Shown piece by piece: positions 34,671 through 42,103 of a stretch of DNA of 64,000 nucleotides; positions within the stretch are counted from its first letter, which is position 1; every line of letters begins with the position of its first letter. Made by a program: the position numbers and the translations under genes. The notes under the pieces are model-generated. The model saw only the letters and a list, made by a program, of their open reading frames with translations, was not told where the DNA came from and searched no databases. The DNA is taken from positions 1 through 64,000 of the forward strand of contig NZ_BMPE01000016.1 in the NCBI RefSeq assembly GCF_014647435.1, read 5' to 3'. This stretch comes from Deinococcus radiotolerans (GTDB lineage Bacteria; Deinococcota; Deinococci; Deinococcales; Deinococcaceae).

Positions 34671-35954
34671 TCAGGGGTTCGCGGCGCTGACGAAGGTGTC
34701 GTCGCCCGGCGTGGTGCTGCTCCGCCCGCCGTTCTGGTCGTAGCGCACACCGCTGTTCATGACGGTGCTCGCTCCGCTCAGTGTGTTGGCGGCGCTCACG
34801 GCCCCGGCGGGCGCGAAGGACTTGCTCCACAGGTACCAGCGGGGCGCGACGCTGTGCTTGCGGGCTACGCCGCTGGCGGGGTTCAGGTCGAACACGTACT
34901 CGGGGAAGATCTCGGTGCGGCTGATGAATTTCGCCATGGCCGTGTTGTTGTCGCCGCCCAGGTCGTTCACGTGGCTGGATTTGATCCACTCGACGGCCAC
35001 GCCCTGCCCCTTGAGGCTCTGCGCGATGCGGGCGCTGCGCGCGGCGGGGTTCACGTCGGGGCTCAGGAACGCGTAGCTGTGCCCGTACCCGGCGCTGGCG
35101 GGCGTCCAGTACGGGTCGGCCAGCACCACGCGCTTTGGGCGCTTGGCGCTGCTCAGGCCCGTGTCGGCGTAGGCCTTGTCGGTCATGGCCAGAGCCATCT
35201 GCGCGCCCAGCGAGTGGCCCATGACGCGCACGCCCTCGGTTCCGGCGTACGTCCACTGGCTCAGGGCGCTTTTATAGGCCGTGTAGAACAGCTGCCCGGC
35301 ACTGGCGGTGGGCATCCCAGCAGTCGAGTACGTGCCGCCCGGCGTGCGGTAGCGCATGTTGATGCTCTGGGTGCGGCCGTAGGTGTCCTGATACGTGTAG
35401 GTGGGCGTCCAGATCTTCGCCTGCGAGTGGTACGGCGCGCCCGCCGTGCCCTCGTCATCGGCGAGCTGAGTCCACTGGTACAGGGCGACGTTCCACCCGG
35501 CGTCGATCCAGGCGTCGGCGACGTTGCGGCTGGCCTCGCTGAAGTAGAAGTTGTCGCGCACGCCCGCGACGGTGCTGCCGTTCTGCCATCCGTGCACGAA
35601 GACCAGCACGGGCTTGGCGGGGTCGTAGTAGCCGGTCATGGCGGCGCCGTCACTGCGGGCCTTGCAGCCCACCCCGCCGAGGGAACCGGTTTCTCCCTTG
35701 CTGTACCAGTACAGGCCGGTGTCCAGTCCGCTCTGCCCGTACGGGAGGGCCAGCTGGGTGGGGCAGCTGGCCGCCTGGGCGCGCAGCGTGCCGGAGGTGC
35801 CTCCCTTGGCCGCCTCGGCGACGAGGGCCTCACTGAACCCGTCGGGCAGACCGGGCTGGGCCGCGCCAGGGCTGGTGGTGGGGACGGTAGGGGTGCCGCA
35901 GGCGGCCAGCAAGGCGGGGAGCAGGACAGGCAGGGCAGCAGAACGTCGGATCAT
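34671..35954 (-). CDS. Lipoprotein alpha/beta-hydrolase (lipase/esterase)
   Basis: 427 residues with lipobox LLAACG (Cys at residue 19). Hydrolase features: oxyanion HG motif in VLVFVHGWQNGS, nucleophile Ser in VMGHSLGAQMAL, and downstream acid and His candidates in VLADPYWTP and the conserved HVNDLGGDNN. C-terminal 70 residues are Ser/Ala-rich. Probably an extracellular lipase or esterase. GGAGG lies 8 nt before the ATG. A perfect 20-bp palindrome (35980-35999) sits just upstream, indicating LacI-type control shared with the amylase. Confidence 0.86.
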   Translation of the reverse strand: MIRRSAALPVLLPALLAACGTPTVPTTSPGAAQPGLPDGFSEALVAEAAKGGTSGTLRAQAASCPTQLALPYGQSGLDTGLYWYSKGETGSLGGVGCKARSDGAAMTGYYDPAKPVLVFVHGWQNGSTVAGVRDNFYFSEASRNVADAWIDAGWNVALYQWTQLADDEGTAGAPYHSQAKIWTPTYTYQDTYGRTQSINMRYRTPGGTYSTAGMPTASAGQLFYTAYKSALSQWTYAGTEGVRVMGHSLGAQMALAMTDKAYADTGLSSAKRPKRVVLADPYWTPASAGYGHSYAFLSPDVNPAARSARIAQSLKGQGVAVEWIKSSHVNDLGGDNNTAMAKFISRTEIFPEYVFDLNPASGVARKHSVAPRWYLWSKSFAPAGAVSAANTLSGASTVMNSGVRYDQNGGRSSTTPGDDTFVSAANP

Positions 35955-35979
35955 GATGGGCCTCCGGGCAGGAAAGAAT

Positions 35980-35999
35980 GCCGGAAACCGGTTTCCGGC
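35980..35999. promoter_or_regulatory. LacI-type operator, perfect 20-bp palindrome
   Basis: GCCGGAAACC and its exact reverse complement. It lies 26 bp upstream of the lipoprotein hydrolase start. The core GAAACCGGTT is identical to the site before the amylase at 29628-29642. The remaining region to 36160 shows no gene; it includes A7 and TTGAACC stretches that may form the promoter, not resolved. Confidence 0.75.
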
Positions 36000-36159
36000 T
36001 GGGCTGAGTTGTTGGTGCGACGACCACCGTACCCTCCCACTCCGGCGAAAAAAAGTCCTCCCGGTTCAAAAATTGACCGAGTCTAATATCTTGCTCAGGC
36101 TTCGCCTCATCCAGACCCCGGAGCAGCCGCGTTCAGTTCCCCACAGACACGCATCTGCC

Positions 36160-36200
36160 GGAAAAAGCAACGCCGGGACTCCAGTTCAGGAGTCCCGGCG
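36160..36200 (-). terminator. Terminator of tRNA-Ser
   Basis: On the minus strand CGCCGGGACTCC, loop TGAACT, GGAGTCCCGGCG, then TTGCTTTTTCC; 12-bp perfect stem 5 nt after the tRNA 3' end. Confidence 0.92.
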
Positions 36201-36203
36201 CAT

Positions 36204-36294
<91 letters not shown>

Positions 36295-36304
36295 AGCGCA
36301 CAGC

Positions 36305-36333
36305 AGAGTAGCGGCTTCGCGGGGGAAGTGCAA
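36305..36333 (-). promoter_or_regulatory. Promoter of tRNA-Ser
   Basis: Minus strand TTGCAC (36333-36328), 17-bp spacer, TACTCT (36310-36305), 10 bp before the mature tRNA 5' end. Confidence 0.85.
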
Positions 36334-36394
36334 GCCGAGCCTCCACACCCCCCAAAGTAAACCCGGTGTAAGGCCACTGACCTATCATGCAAAC

Positions 36395-36985
36395 GTGACC
36401 CTTTCTGCCGTGCTGACGGTTTTGTGTTCCTACCTGTTCGGGGCCATCCCCGCCGCCGCGTGGCTGGCCCGTACCCGCGGCGTGGACATCCGCACGGTCG
36501 GCAGCGGCAACAGCGGTGCCACCAATATCCAGCGGTCCCTGGGCAACGGCCCCGCCCTGGTCGTCGCCGCCTTCGACATCCTGAAAGGCGCCCTGGCCGT
36601 CCTGGCCGCCTACCAGCTGGACCTGGGCCTGGCCGTCATGGCCGCGTGCGGCGTGGCCGCCGTGCTGGGCCACAACTTCAGTCCGTTCCTGCGCTTCCGG
36701 GGCGGCAAGGGCGTCGCCACCACCTTCGGCGCGGTCGCCGCGCTGCTGCCCGTGGCAGGCGTGGCCTTCGCCCTGCTGTTCATCGCGACCGTGTGGCTGA
36801 CCCGCTTCGTGTCGGCCGGCAGCATCCTGGCGTCCATCGCGGCGGCCTTCACGGCGTTCCTGGTCGGCCCCGAGTGGCTGGGCGCGGTCGTGACGGCCCT
36901 GGCGGCGCTGTTGACCTGGCAGCACCGGGACAACGTGGGCCGCCTGACCGCCGGGAATGAACGCCGCTTCGGCCAGAAAGCCTGA
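36395..36985 (+). CDS. plsY: Acyl-phosphate:glycerol-3-phosphate acyltransferase
   Basis: Integral membrane enzyme that transfers an acyl group from acyl-phosphate to sn-glycerol-3-phosphate, the first step of phospholipid synthesis. 196 residues, five membrane segments. The three cytoplasmic motifs are present: [15 protein letters not shown] (about 37-51), [21 protein letters not shown] (about 92-112) and the [11 protein letters not shown] tail. The GTG start at 36395 is supported by TATCAT (36383-36388) 6 nt upstream, so leaderless. Followed by an 18-bp hairpin. Confidence 0.96.
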   Translation: MTLSAVLTVLCSYLFGAIPAAAWLARTRGVDIRTVGSGNSGATNIQRSLGNGPALVVAAFDILKGALAVLAAYQLDLGLAVMAACGVAAVLGHNFSPFLRFRGGKGVATTFGAVAALLPVAGVAFALLFIATVWLTRFVSAGSILASIAAAFTAFLVGPEWLGAVVTALAALLTWQHRDNVGRLTAGNERRFGQKA

Positions 36986-36998
36986 CCCGAACCCCGAC

Positions 36999-37043
36999 GC
37001 AGAGGGCAGACGCCGCAGCGTGCGGCGTCTGCCCTCTGCATTT
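36999..37043 (+). terminator. 18-bp perfect terminator hairpin after plsY
   Basis: Arms 36999-37016 and 37022-37039 are exact complements around AGCGT, followed by ATTTG. Confidence 0.85.
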
Positions 37044-37126
37044 GCGTGACCCGTACGCTATGCTGTCCGCGTCCCACAACCCATCCCCTCCTTCAGCCCG
37101 CGCGGGCGGGCACCCCCGAGGAACGC

Positions 37127-37426
37127 ATGACGGCCAGGATTCGCGTGTACGGCAAGGAAGCCACCTTCACCCAGGGCCACTGGGCCTGCGACGACGAGAG
37201 CCTCCAGGCGATGCTCCAAGCGCTGGCCGACCCCCGCGCCGTCACCGAGGAACAGGAACGCACGCACGCCCTGTACGCCGCCGGACGCCTGGGCGGCCTG
37301 ATCGCCACCGACTACGGCTGGGAAGCCGCGCCGCACCCCGAAGCGGAGATCAAGATGGAAGACTTCGCCCCCGCCCGGCAGCCGGAACGCGCCGGATGGC
37401 TGGGCTTTCTGCGCCGCCGCAAGTAA
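37127..37426 (+). CDS. Hypothetical protein, 99 aa
   Basis: Begins MTARIRVYGKEATFTQGHWACDDESLQAMLQALADP; soluble, ends in a basic, Trp-containing tail (RAGWLGFLRRRK). No family recognised. ATG 37127 is chosen because GAGGAA lies about 5 nt upstream; two overlapping -10-like boxes (TACGCT 37054-37059, TATGCT 37059-37064) leave a 60-nt leader. Single gene. Confidence 0.75.
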   Translation: MTARIRVYGKEATFTQGHWACDDESLQAMLQALADPRAVTEEQERTHALYAAGRLGGLIATDYGWEAAPHPEAEIKMEDFAPARQPERAGWLGFLRRRK

Positions 37427-37472
37427 CGCACCTGCGGCAATCCCGGCGTGCCCGCGCCCGTACCGTGAGGCC

Positions 37473-38006
37473 ATGACCCGCTTGCTGCTTCTGACGGCCC
37501 TCCTGACCGTGCCAACCGCTCAGGCCCAGGCCGCTCCCACGCGCATCAGCCCGGCAGGCACGGCCCCGATCACGCTGGCGCATGTGGCGGTGACCGGCGC
37601 GGTCATCCAGAAGACCGGACACGACGGGTTCATGCTGAGCAGCCTGACCGATCCGGACTTCGTTTTCGCGTTCGTCACGAGCGCCGCGCCGAATCAGCCC
37701 ATCCGCGACCTGAAGATCGTGGTGCCCCAGCAGGCCTTCAACGAGCCGCACCTGAGCCTGATGCAGGACCTGCTGGGCCGCGCCGGGCGCACCTGCCTGA
37801 ACCTCAGCGGCGCGCAGGTCCGCGACCTGACGGGTTGGCTCGCCACGCAGGACCTTCAGCTCCGCACGTTCGGCACGCTGAGCGTCCGGCGAGACGGGGC
37901 GCTCAACATGAACTCGTTCACCTCCATGACGAGCATCACCCTGACCGTTCCCACCGCCGGACCCTGCGTCCATCAGGGCGTGGGCGGCGCCCCCGGGCGC
38001 GTCTGA
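37473..38006 (+). CDS. Secreted hypothetical protein
   Basis: 177 residues with a signal peptide (MTRLLLLTALLTVPTAQAQA). Mature part has two Cys (in GRTCLNLSG and GPCVHQG) that may form a disulfide, and segments such as VTGAVIQKTGHDGFMLSSLTDPDFVFAFVT. Family not recognised. TACCGT (37461-37466) ends 6 nt before the ATG, so leaderless. Confidence 0.8.
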   Translation: MTRLLLLTALLTVPTAQAQAAPTRISPAGTAPITLAHVAVTGAVIQKTGHDGFMLSSLTDPDFVFAFVTSAAPNQPIRDLKIVVPQQAFNEPHLSLMQDLLGRAGRTCLNLSGAQVRDLTGWLATQDLQLRTFGTLSVRRDGALNMNSFTSMTSITLTVPTAGPCVHQGVGGAPGRV

Positions 38007-38055
38007 TTCCACGTCCGCCCGTTCCCCACGGTCCCTTCACGCTAGGCAGGTCACC

Positions 38056-38084
38056 TTGACCCCCATGCGGGCAGCCCCTACGCT
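38056..38084 (+). promoter_or_regulatory. Promoter of the asd leader
   Basis: TTGACC (38056-38061), exactly 17 bp, TACGCT (38079-38084). Predicted transcript starts at or next to the leader-peptide ATG at 38092, 7 nt downstream. Confidence 0.85.
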
Positions 38085-38091
38085 GGGGCGC

Positions 38092-38121
38092 ATGACCGTC
38101 ATGACCACCATTACCCCGTGA
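38092..38121 (+). CDS. asd leader peptide, 9 aa, Thr/Met/Ile-rich
   Basis: MTVMTTITP then TGA. Four Thr, two Met and one Ile codon in nine, all end products of the aspartate pathway through Asd. It is preceded by a promoter at leaderless spacing and followed at once by a hairpin that competes with a terminator (38122-38171). This is the arrangement of ribosome-mediated attenuation, as in thrL of enterobacteria but before asd. No Shine-Dalgarno. Confidence 0.83.
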   Translation: MTVMTTITP

Positions 38122-38171
38122 GGGCGGTGTCGATTGACAGCCGCCCCGCGAGACACGCCGGGCGGTTTTTT
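38122..38171 (+). terminator. asd attenuator: antiterminator and terminator hairpins
   Basis: Antiterminator: GGGCGGTGTC (38122-38131), loop GATT, GACA-G-CCGCCC (38136-38146). Terminator: CCGCCCCGCG (38141-38150), loop AGACA, CGCCGGGCGG (38156-38165) with one mismatch, then TTTTTT (38166-38171). The two share 38141-38146 and cannot coexist. A ribosome at the leader stop would cover 38122-38127 and favour termination; a ribosome stalled at the Thr codons would leave it free. Confidence 0.85.
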
Positions 38172-38188
38172 CATTCAAGGAGACGAGC

Positions 38189-39208
38189 ATGCGCGTAGCG
38201 ATTGTCGGAGCGACCGGAGCGGTGGGCCACGAACTTCTCAAGGTGCTGGAAAGCAGCAGTCTCCAGTTCGACGAACTGCTCCTCTATGCCAGCCCGCGCA
38301 GCGCGGGCACGCAGCTGACCTTCAAGGGTCAGCCCCTGACCGTGCAGGTCACGCCCGAGGGCGCCATCGACGCGGACGTGATCCTCGCGTCGGCGGGCGG
38401 CAGCATCAGCAAAGCCCTGGCGCCCAAATGGGTGGAGGGCGGCGCGGTCGTGATCGACAACAGCAGCGCCTTCCGCTACGACGCCGACGTGCCGCTGGTC
38501 GTGCCCGAGGTGAACGGGGACACCGCGCTGGCCCACAAGGGCATCATCGCGAACCCGAACTGCACGACCGCGATTGCCGTGGTCGCCGTGGCGCCCATTC
38601 ACCGCGCGTACGGCGTGAAACGCATGATCGTCAGCACGTACCAGGCGACCAGCGGCGCGGGTGCCAAGGGCATGGAGGAACTGCTCGAGCAGACTCGCGC
38701 GGAACTGAACGGTGAGCAGGCGCAGGCCAGTGTGTTCGCGCACCCCATCCCGTTCAACGTCATCCCGCACATCGATTCCTTCCAGGACAACGGGTACACC
38801 AAGGAGGAAATGAAGGTCGCGTGGGAGACCCGCAAGATCATCGGGGACGACAGCCTGAAGATCAGCTGCACCGCCGTGCGCATCCCCACCCTGCGCACCC
38901 ACAGCGAGGCGATTACCCTGGAACTCGAACGCCACGCCACGCCCGACGCCGTGCGTGACCTGCTATCCGGGGCCGCCGGGGTCGAGGTGCGCGACAACCC
39001 TGAGGGCAAGATTTACCCGATGCCCCTGACCGCCAGCGGCAAGTACGACGTCGAGGTGGGCCGCATCCGCGAGTCCCTGGTGTTCGACGGCGGCATCGAC
39101 CTGTTCGTCGCGGGCGACCAGCTCCTGAAAGGCGCAGCGCTGAACGCCGTGCAGATCGCCGAGTACCTCCAGCAGAAAGGCGCGCTGAAGGCCAAACAGC
39201 GGGCGTAA
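38189..39208 (+). CDS. asd: Aspartate-semialdehyde dehydrogenase
   Basis: Reduces L-aspartyl phosphate to aspartate semialdehyde with NADPH, the branch point to lysine/diaminopimelate, methionine, threonine and isoleucine. 339 residues. N-terminal NADP-binding [29 protein letters not shown], catalytic Cys in [23 protein letters not shown], and the basic-His IRTH/LRTHSEA motif are visible. AAGGAG lies 7 nt before the ATG, so the structural gene, unlike its leader, uses Shine-Dalgarno initiation. Controlled by the attenuator just upstream. Confidence 0.97.
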   Translation: MRVAIVGATGAVGHELLKVLESSSLQFDELLLYASPRSAGTQLTFKGQPLTVQVTPEGAIDADVILASAGGSISKALAPKWVEGGAVVIDNSSAFRYDADVPLVVPEVNGDTALAHKGIIANPNCTTAIAVVAVAPIHRAYGVKRMIVSTYQATSGAGAKGMEELLEQTRAELNGEQAQASVFAHPIPFNVIPHIDSFQDNGYTKEEMKVAWETRKIIGDDSLKISCTAVRIPTLRTHSEAITLELERHATPDAVRDLLSGAAGVEVRDNPEGKIYPMPLTASGKYDVEVGRIRESLVFDGGIDLFVAGDQLLKGAALNAVQIAEYLQQKGALKAKQRA

Positions 39209-39221
39209 CCGGATCATGGGA

Positions 39222-39260
39222 GGTGGGGTGTGAGCTGTGGGCCTGCACCCCGCCCTTTTT
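39222..39260 (+). terminator. Terminator of asd
   Basis: GGTGGGGTG (39222-39230) pairs with CACCCCGCC (39246-39254, one G-U), then C and TTTTT. Confidence 0.82.
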
Positions 39261-39312
39261 CGTGCGCCCTCCCCACATCCCACGACCGACAACCCACCAC
39301 TGGCAGGTCTGC

Positions 39313-39341
39313 TTGACCACCCCCGGCCTCGCGTCTAGTCT
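39313..39341 (+). promoter_or_regulatory. Promoter of the proS leader
   Basis: TTGACC (39313-39318), 17 bp, TAGTCT (39336-39341), then 7 nt to the leader ATG at 39349. Geometry identical to the asd leader promoter. Confidence 0.85.
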
Positions 39342-39348
39342 GGGCGGC

Positions 39349-39423
39349 ATGAGCGTGCAGATCTCCCCCACCATCCGGATCGGTGCGGGCCTGCCCGTGC
39401 TCCCGCCACCCTCCGGGGTGTGA
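39349..39423 (+). CDS. Candidate proS leader peptide, 24 aa, with Pro-Pro-Pro
   Basis: Starts MSVQISPTIRIG and ends GLPVLPPPSGV before TGA: five or six Pro residues including three consecutive CCG-CCA-CCC codons near the end. The ATG is 7 nt after a strong -10 box and lacks a Shine-Dalgarno, like the asd and trp leaders. It lies 122 bp before the prolyl-tRNA synthetase gene. Stalling on Pro codons when charged tRNA-Pro is low would make it a sensor of ProRS activity. Downstream there is no T-tract terminator, so the mechanism is open. Confidence 0.72.
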   Translation: MSVQISPTIRIGAGLPVLPPPSGV

Positions 39424-39545
39424 CGCTGCCACTTCTGGTTGTTGCCGCCCGGCCCTGAGCTGGGCGCGCCGTCACATCGCATCAGTCCGACCTCGCCTGC
39501 TGTCGCGCGGCGCGGGTCGTGATTCACCCCTAGGGGGGGCACCAC
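39424..39545 (+). promoter_or_regulatory. Structured proS leader region
   Basis: 122 nt between the leader stop and proS. A stem CGACC-T-CGC / GCG-GGTCG (39488-39519) is the clearest structure; GCCC/GGGC complements lie near 39450-39470. The proS Shine-Dalgarno is an unusual G-run AGGGGGGG (39532-39539) directly preceded by CACCCC, which may be partly sequestered. Confidence 0.5.
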
Positions 39546-41321
39546 ATGAAATTGAGTGAGAGTCTGTTCCGCACGTGGCGTGAAACACCGGAGGGCGCCG
39601 AGACGCGCGGGATTCAGCACCTGCTGCGCGCCGGGTACGTGCGCCGGGTGGGGAGTGGCCTATACGCGCACCTGCCGCTGATGACCCGCGTGATGCAGAG
39701 GCTGGAGGCCCTGATCCGTGAGGAGTTGGAGGGCGTGTCGCAGGAGGTGAGCTTCCCGGTACTCCAGCCGCGGGCGCTGTGGGAGGCGTCCGGGCGCTGG
39801 GAGGCGCTCGCGGTGGCGGAGGGGATCATGTTCACGGTGACGGACCGCTCGGGGCGGGCGCACGCGCTGGGCCCGACGCATGAGGAGGTCGCGCTGGACG
39901 TGGTGGGCGGGCTGGTGCGCAGTTACCGGGATCTGCCGGTCAGCGTGTACCAGTTCGGGCGGAAGTTCCGGGATGAGTTGCGCCCACGTTTTGGGCTGCT
40001 GCGGACGCGGGAGTTCGTGATGAAGGACGCGTACTCCTTCCACGCGGACGGCGCGAGCCTGGAGGAACACTTCGAGGCGATGAGCGGCGTGTACGGGCGG
40101 GTGCTGTCGCGGCTGGGCGTGGCGTGGCGGGCGGTGCAGGCGGACAGCGGGAACATCGGCGGGGCCGAAAGCCGCGAGTTCATGGTCCTGAGTGACGTGG
40201 GTGAGGACGAGGTGCTGTTCACCCCGGACGGGCAGTACGCGGCGAACGCCGAGCGGGCGGCGTCGCGGGCCTCGGTGGCGCCCCCGAGTCCGTTCACGGG
40301 CCTCGCGCGGCAGCGCACGCCGGGCACGGCGACGGTCGCCGGGGCGTGCGCGGCACTGGGCTGCGACGCGGCGCACATGCTGAAGAACGTCCTGTACGAC
40401 GCCGTGTTCCTGCGGGCGGGGCGGCGGGTGCTGCGGCCGGTGCTGGTCAGTCTGCGCGGGGATCACAGCGTGAACCCGGTGAAGCTGTGGAACGCCGTGC
40501 AGGCCCGCGTGGACGGGGAACTGGTGGGGTTGGAGGTCGCGCAGCCGGACGCCTGGGCGGCGGGGGCGCTGCCGCTGGGGTACCTCGCGCCGGACCTGCC
40601 GGACAGCGCGATTGCGGCGCGGGAGGACGTGGTGGGATCGTTCCTGCGGCTGTGCGACCCGGCGGGCGCGGCGCTGCGGGACTTCACGACCGGCGCAAAC
40701 GAGACTGACTGGCACGTCACGGGCGCCAACTGGGGTACGCAGTACGCCCTACCGGAAGAGGTGGACGTGCGGCAAGCCCGCGCGGGCGAGGCCGCGCTGC
40801 ACGACGACACGCAGATCCTCGGGTCGGCGCGGGGGATCGAGGTGGGGCACGTGTTCCAGCTGGGCACCCGGTACTCGGCGGCGATGAACGCGACGTTCAC
40901 CGCAGCGGACGGCAGCGAACGGCCGTTCCAGATGGGCTGCTACGGGATTGGCGTGTCGCGGCTGGCGCAGGCCGTCGCCGAGCAGTTGTCCGACGAGCGG
41001 GGGCTGGTCTGGCCGGACGCCATCACGCCGTTTCACGCGCACCTGATCGTGGTGGACGTCCGGAATGAGGGGCAGCAGGTGGCGGCCCGGAGCGTGTACG
41101 CTGCGATTCGTGCCGTGGGGTTGACCGCCCTGCTCGACGACCGGGACGAACGCGCCGGAGCGAAGTTCGCGGACGCGGACCTGCTGGGCGTCCCGTACCG
41201 CGTGACGCTGGGCCGCACCCTCGAACGCGGCGAGGTGGAGGTGAAGGATCGCCGCAGCGGCGAGACGGTCACCCTCCCGCTGGCTGAGGTGGCGGGCTGG
41301 CTGCGCGCCCGCTTCCGTTAA
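39546..41321 (+). CDS. proS: Prolyl-tRNA synthetase, bacterial type with editing domain
   Basis: Charges tRNA-Pro with proline. 591 residues. Class II motif 1 and 2 regions: LLRAGYVRRVGSGLYAHLPLMTRVMQRLE, TVTDRSGRAHALGPTHEEVA, FRDELRPRFGLLRTREFVMKDAYSFH; an INS (YbaK-like) editing domain about residues 230-385; motif 3 in FQMGCYGIGVSRLAQAVAEQ; and a C-terminal anticodon-binding domain (HAHLIVVDVRNEGQQVA...). Start ATG 39546 behind AGGGGGGG. Probably regulated by the Pro-rich leader. Confidence 0.97.
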   Translation: MKLSESLFRTWRETPEGAETRGIQHLLRAGYVRRVGSGLYAHLPLMTRVMQRLEALIREELEGVSQEVSFPVLQPRALWEASGRWEALAVAEGIMFTVTDRSGRAHALGPTHEEVALDVVGGLVRSYRDLPVSVYQFGRKFRDELRPRFGLLRTREFVMKDAYSFHADGASLEEHFEAMSGVYGRVLSRLGVAWRAVQADSGNIGGAESREFMVLSDVGEDEVLFTPDGQYAANAERAASRASVAPPSPFTGLARQRTPGTATVAGACAALGCDAAHMLKNVLYDAVFLRAGRRVLRPVLVSLRGDHSVNPVKLWNAVQARVDGELVGLEVAQPDAWAAGALPLGYLAPDLPDSAIAAREDVVGSFLRLCDPAGAALRDFTTGANETDWHVTGANWGTQYALPEEVDVRQARAGEAALHDDTQILGSARGIEVGHVFQLGTRYSAAMNATFTAADGSERPFQMGCYGIGVSRLAQAVAEQLSDERGLVWPDAITPFHAHLIVVDVRNEGQQVAARSVYAAIRAVGLTALLDDRDERAGAKFADADLLGVPYRVTLGRTLERGEVEVKDRRSGETVTLPLAEVAGWLRARFR

Positions 41322-41434
41322 CGGGCTGGTCCGGCAGTCGGTCCGCAGCGTCCAGCTTTGCGGAGGGGCCGATCTCACGCGCCTCCACTCTGCTTCCCTC
41401 TGCGGTCCGGTGGCGGTCTCTCGCTCCGCTCGGT

Positions 41435-42094
41435 TCAGGAAGACTGAGCGTCAGTCTCCCGGAACACCGCTGGGAGGACGTCCCGCAGGTCGCGGAGCGT
41501 GGCGTCCGGCACCTCGCCGCGCAGGGGGTGGGTGGTGGGCAACCACGCGGCGCGCAGTCCGACCGCCTGCGGTCCGGCGATGTCGTTGCGGGGCGAGTCG
41601 CCCACGAACCACGCCTGATCCGCGCGGACACCCAGGCGGTCCAGCGCCAGCCGGTAGATGGCCGGGTCGGGTTTGCTCAGGCCCACGGCCTTGCTGATCA
41701 TAAGGTCGTCGATCAGGCCGGTCAGGCCGCACACGTCCACGCAGGTGCGCTGGAGGTTCTCCCAGCCGTTCGTGACGACCCCCACCCGCACCCCACGCGC
41801 ACGCAGTTCGCGCAGGACGGCGTGCGCGTGGGCCATCGGCACGGCGTGCTGGACGTGGCCCGCGTAAGTGCCCAGCAGGGTGCGCGGGTCATGCGGCAGC
41901 GCGAACTCTTGCACGAGCTGCAGGATGACCTCCGCCTTCGGGCGGTAGCCGTGATCCTCCAACGCCAGGAAGCGCTCGGCGTACCCGTCCGGGAGCCCGA
42001 ACTGCCGGACGTGCCCGGCCAGCCACGCGCGCAGCGTGACGGCCCGGTCGTGTAAGGTGCCGTCCAGATCGAACAGCACCGCCCGCAGCCTCAC
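41435..42094 (-). CDS. HAD-superfamily hydrolase
   Basis: 219 residues. Motif I with nucleophile Asp in VLFDLDGTLHD, an alpha-helical cap, motif II Thr in VVTNGWENLQ, Lys in GLSKPDPAIYRLA and motif IV in FVGDSPRNDIAG. Resembles the phosphoglycolate/pyrimidine nucleotidase subgroup; substrate unknown. GTG start at 42094 supported by TAAGGT (42106-42101) 6 nt upstream. The 113 bp between proS and this gene contain no recognised element. Confidence 0.9.
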   Translation of the reverse strand: MRLRAVLFDLDGTLHDRAVTLRAWLAGHVRQFGLPDGYAERFLALEDHGYRPKAEVILQLVQEFALPHDPRTLLGTYAGHVQHAVPMAHAHAVLRELRARGVRVGVVTNGWENLQRTCVDVCGLTGLIDDLMISKAVGLSKPDPAIYRLALDRLGVRADQAWFVGDSPRNDIAGPQAVGLRAAWLPTTHPLRGEVPDATLRDLRDVLPAVFRETDAQSS

Positions 42095-42103
42095 CCGCGC
42101 ACC

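Noticed and set aside
39349..39545. T-box riboswitch before proS
   Set aside because: No TGGNACCGCG-type T-box sequence and no terminator with T tract; the Pro-rich frame explains the leader better.
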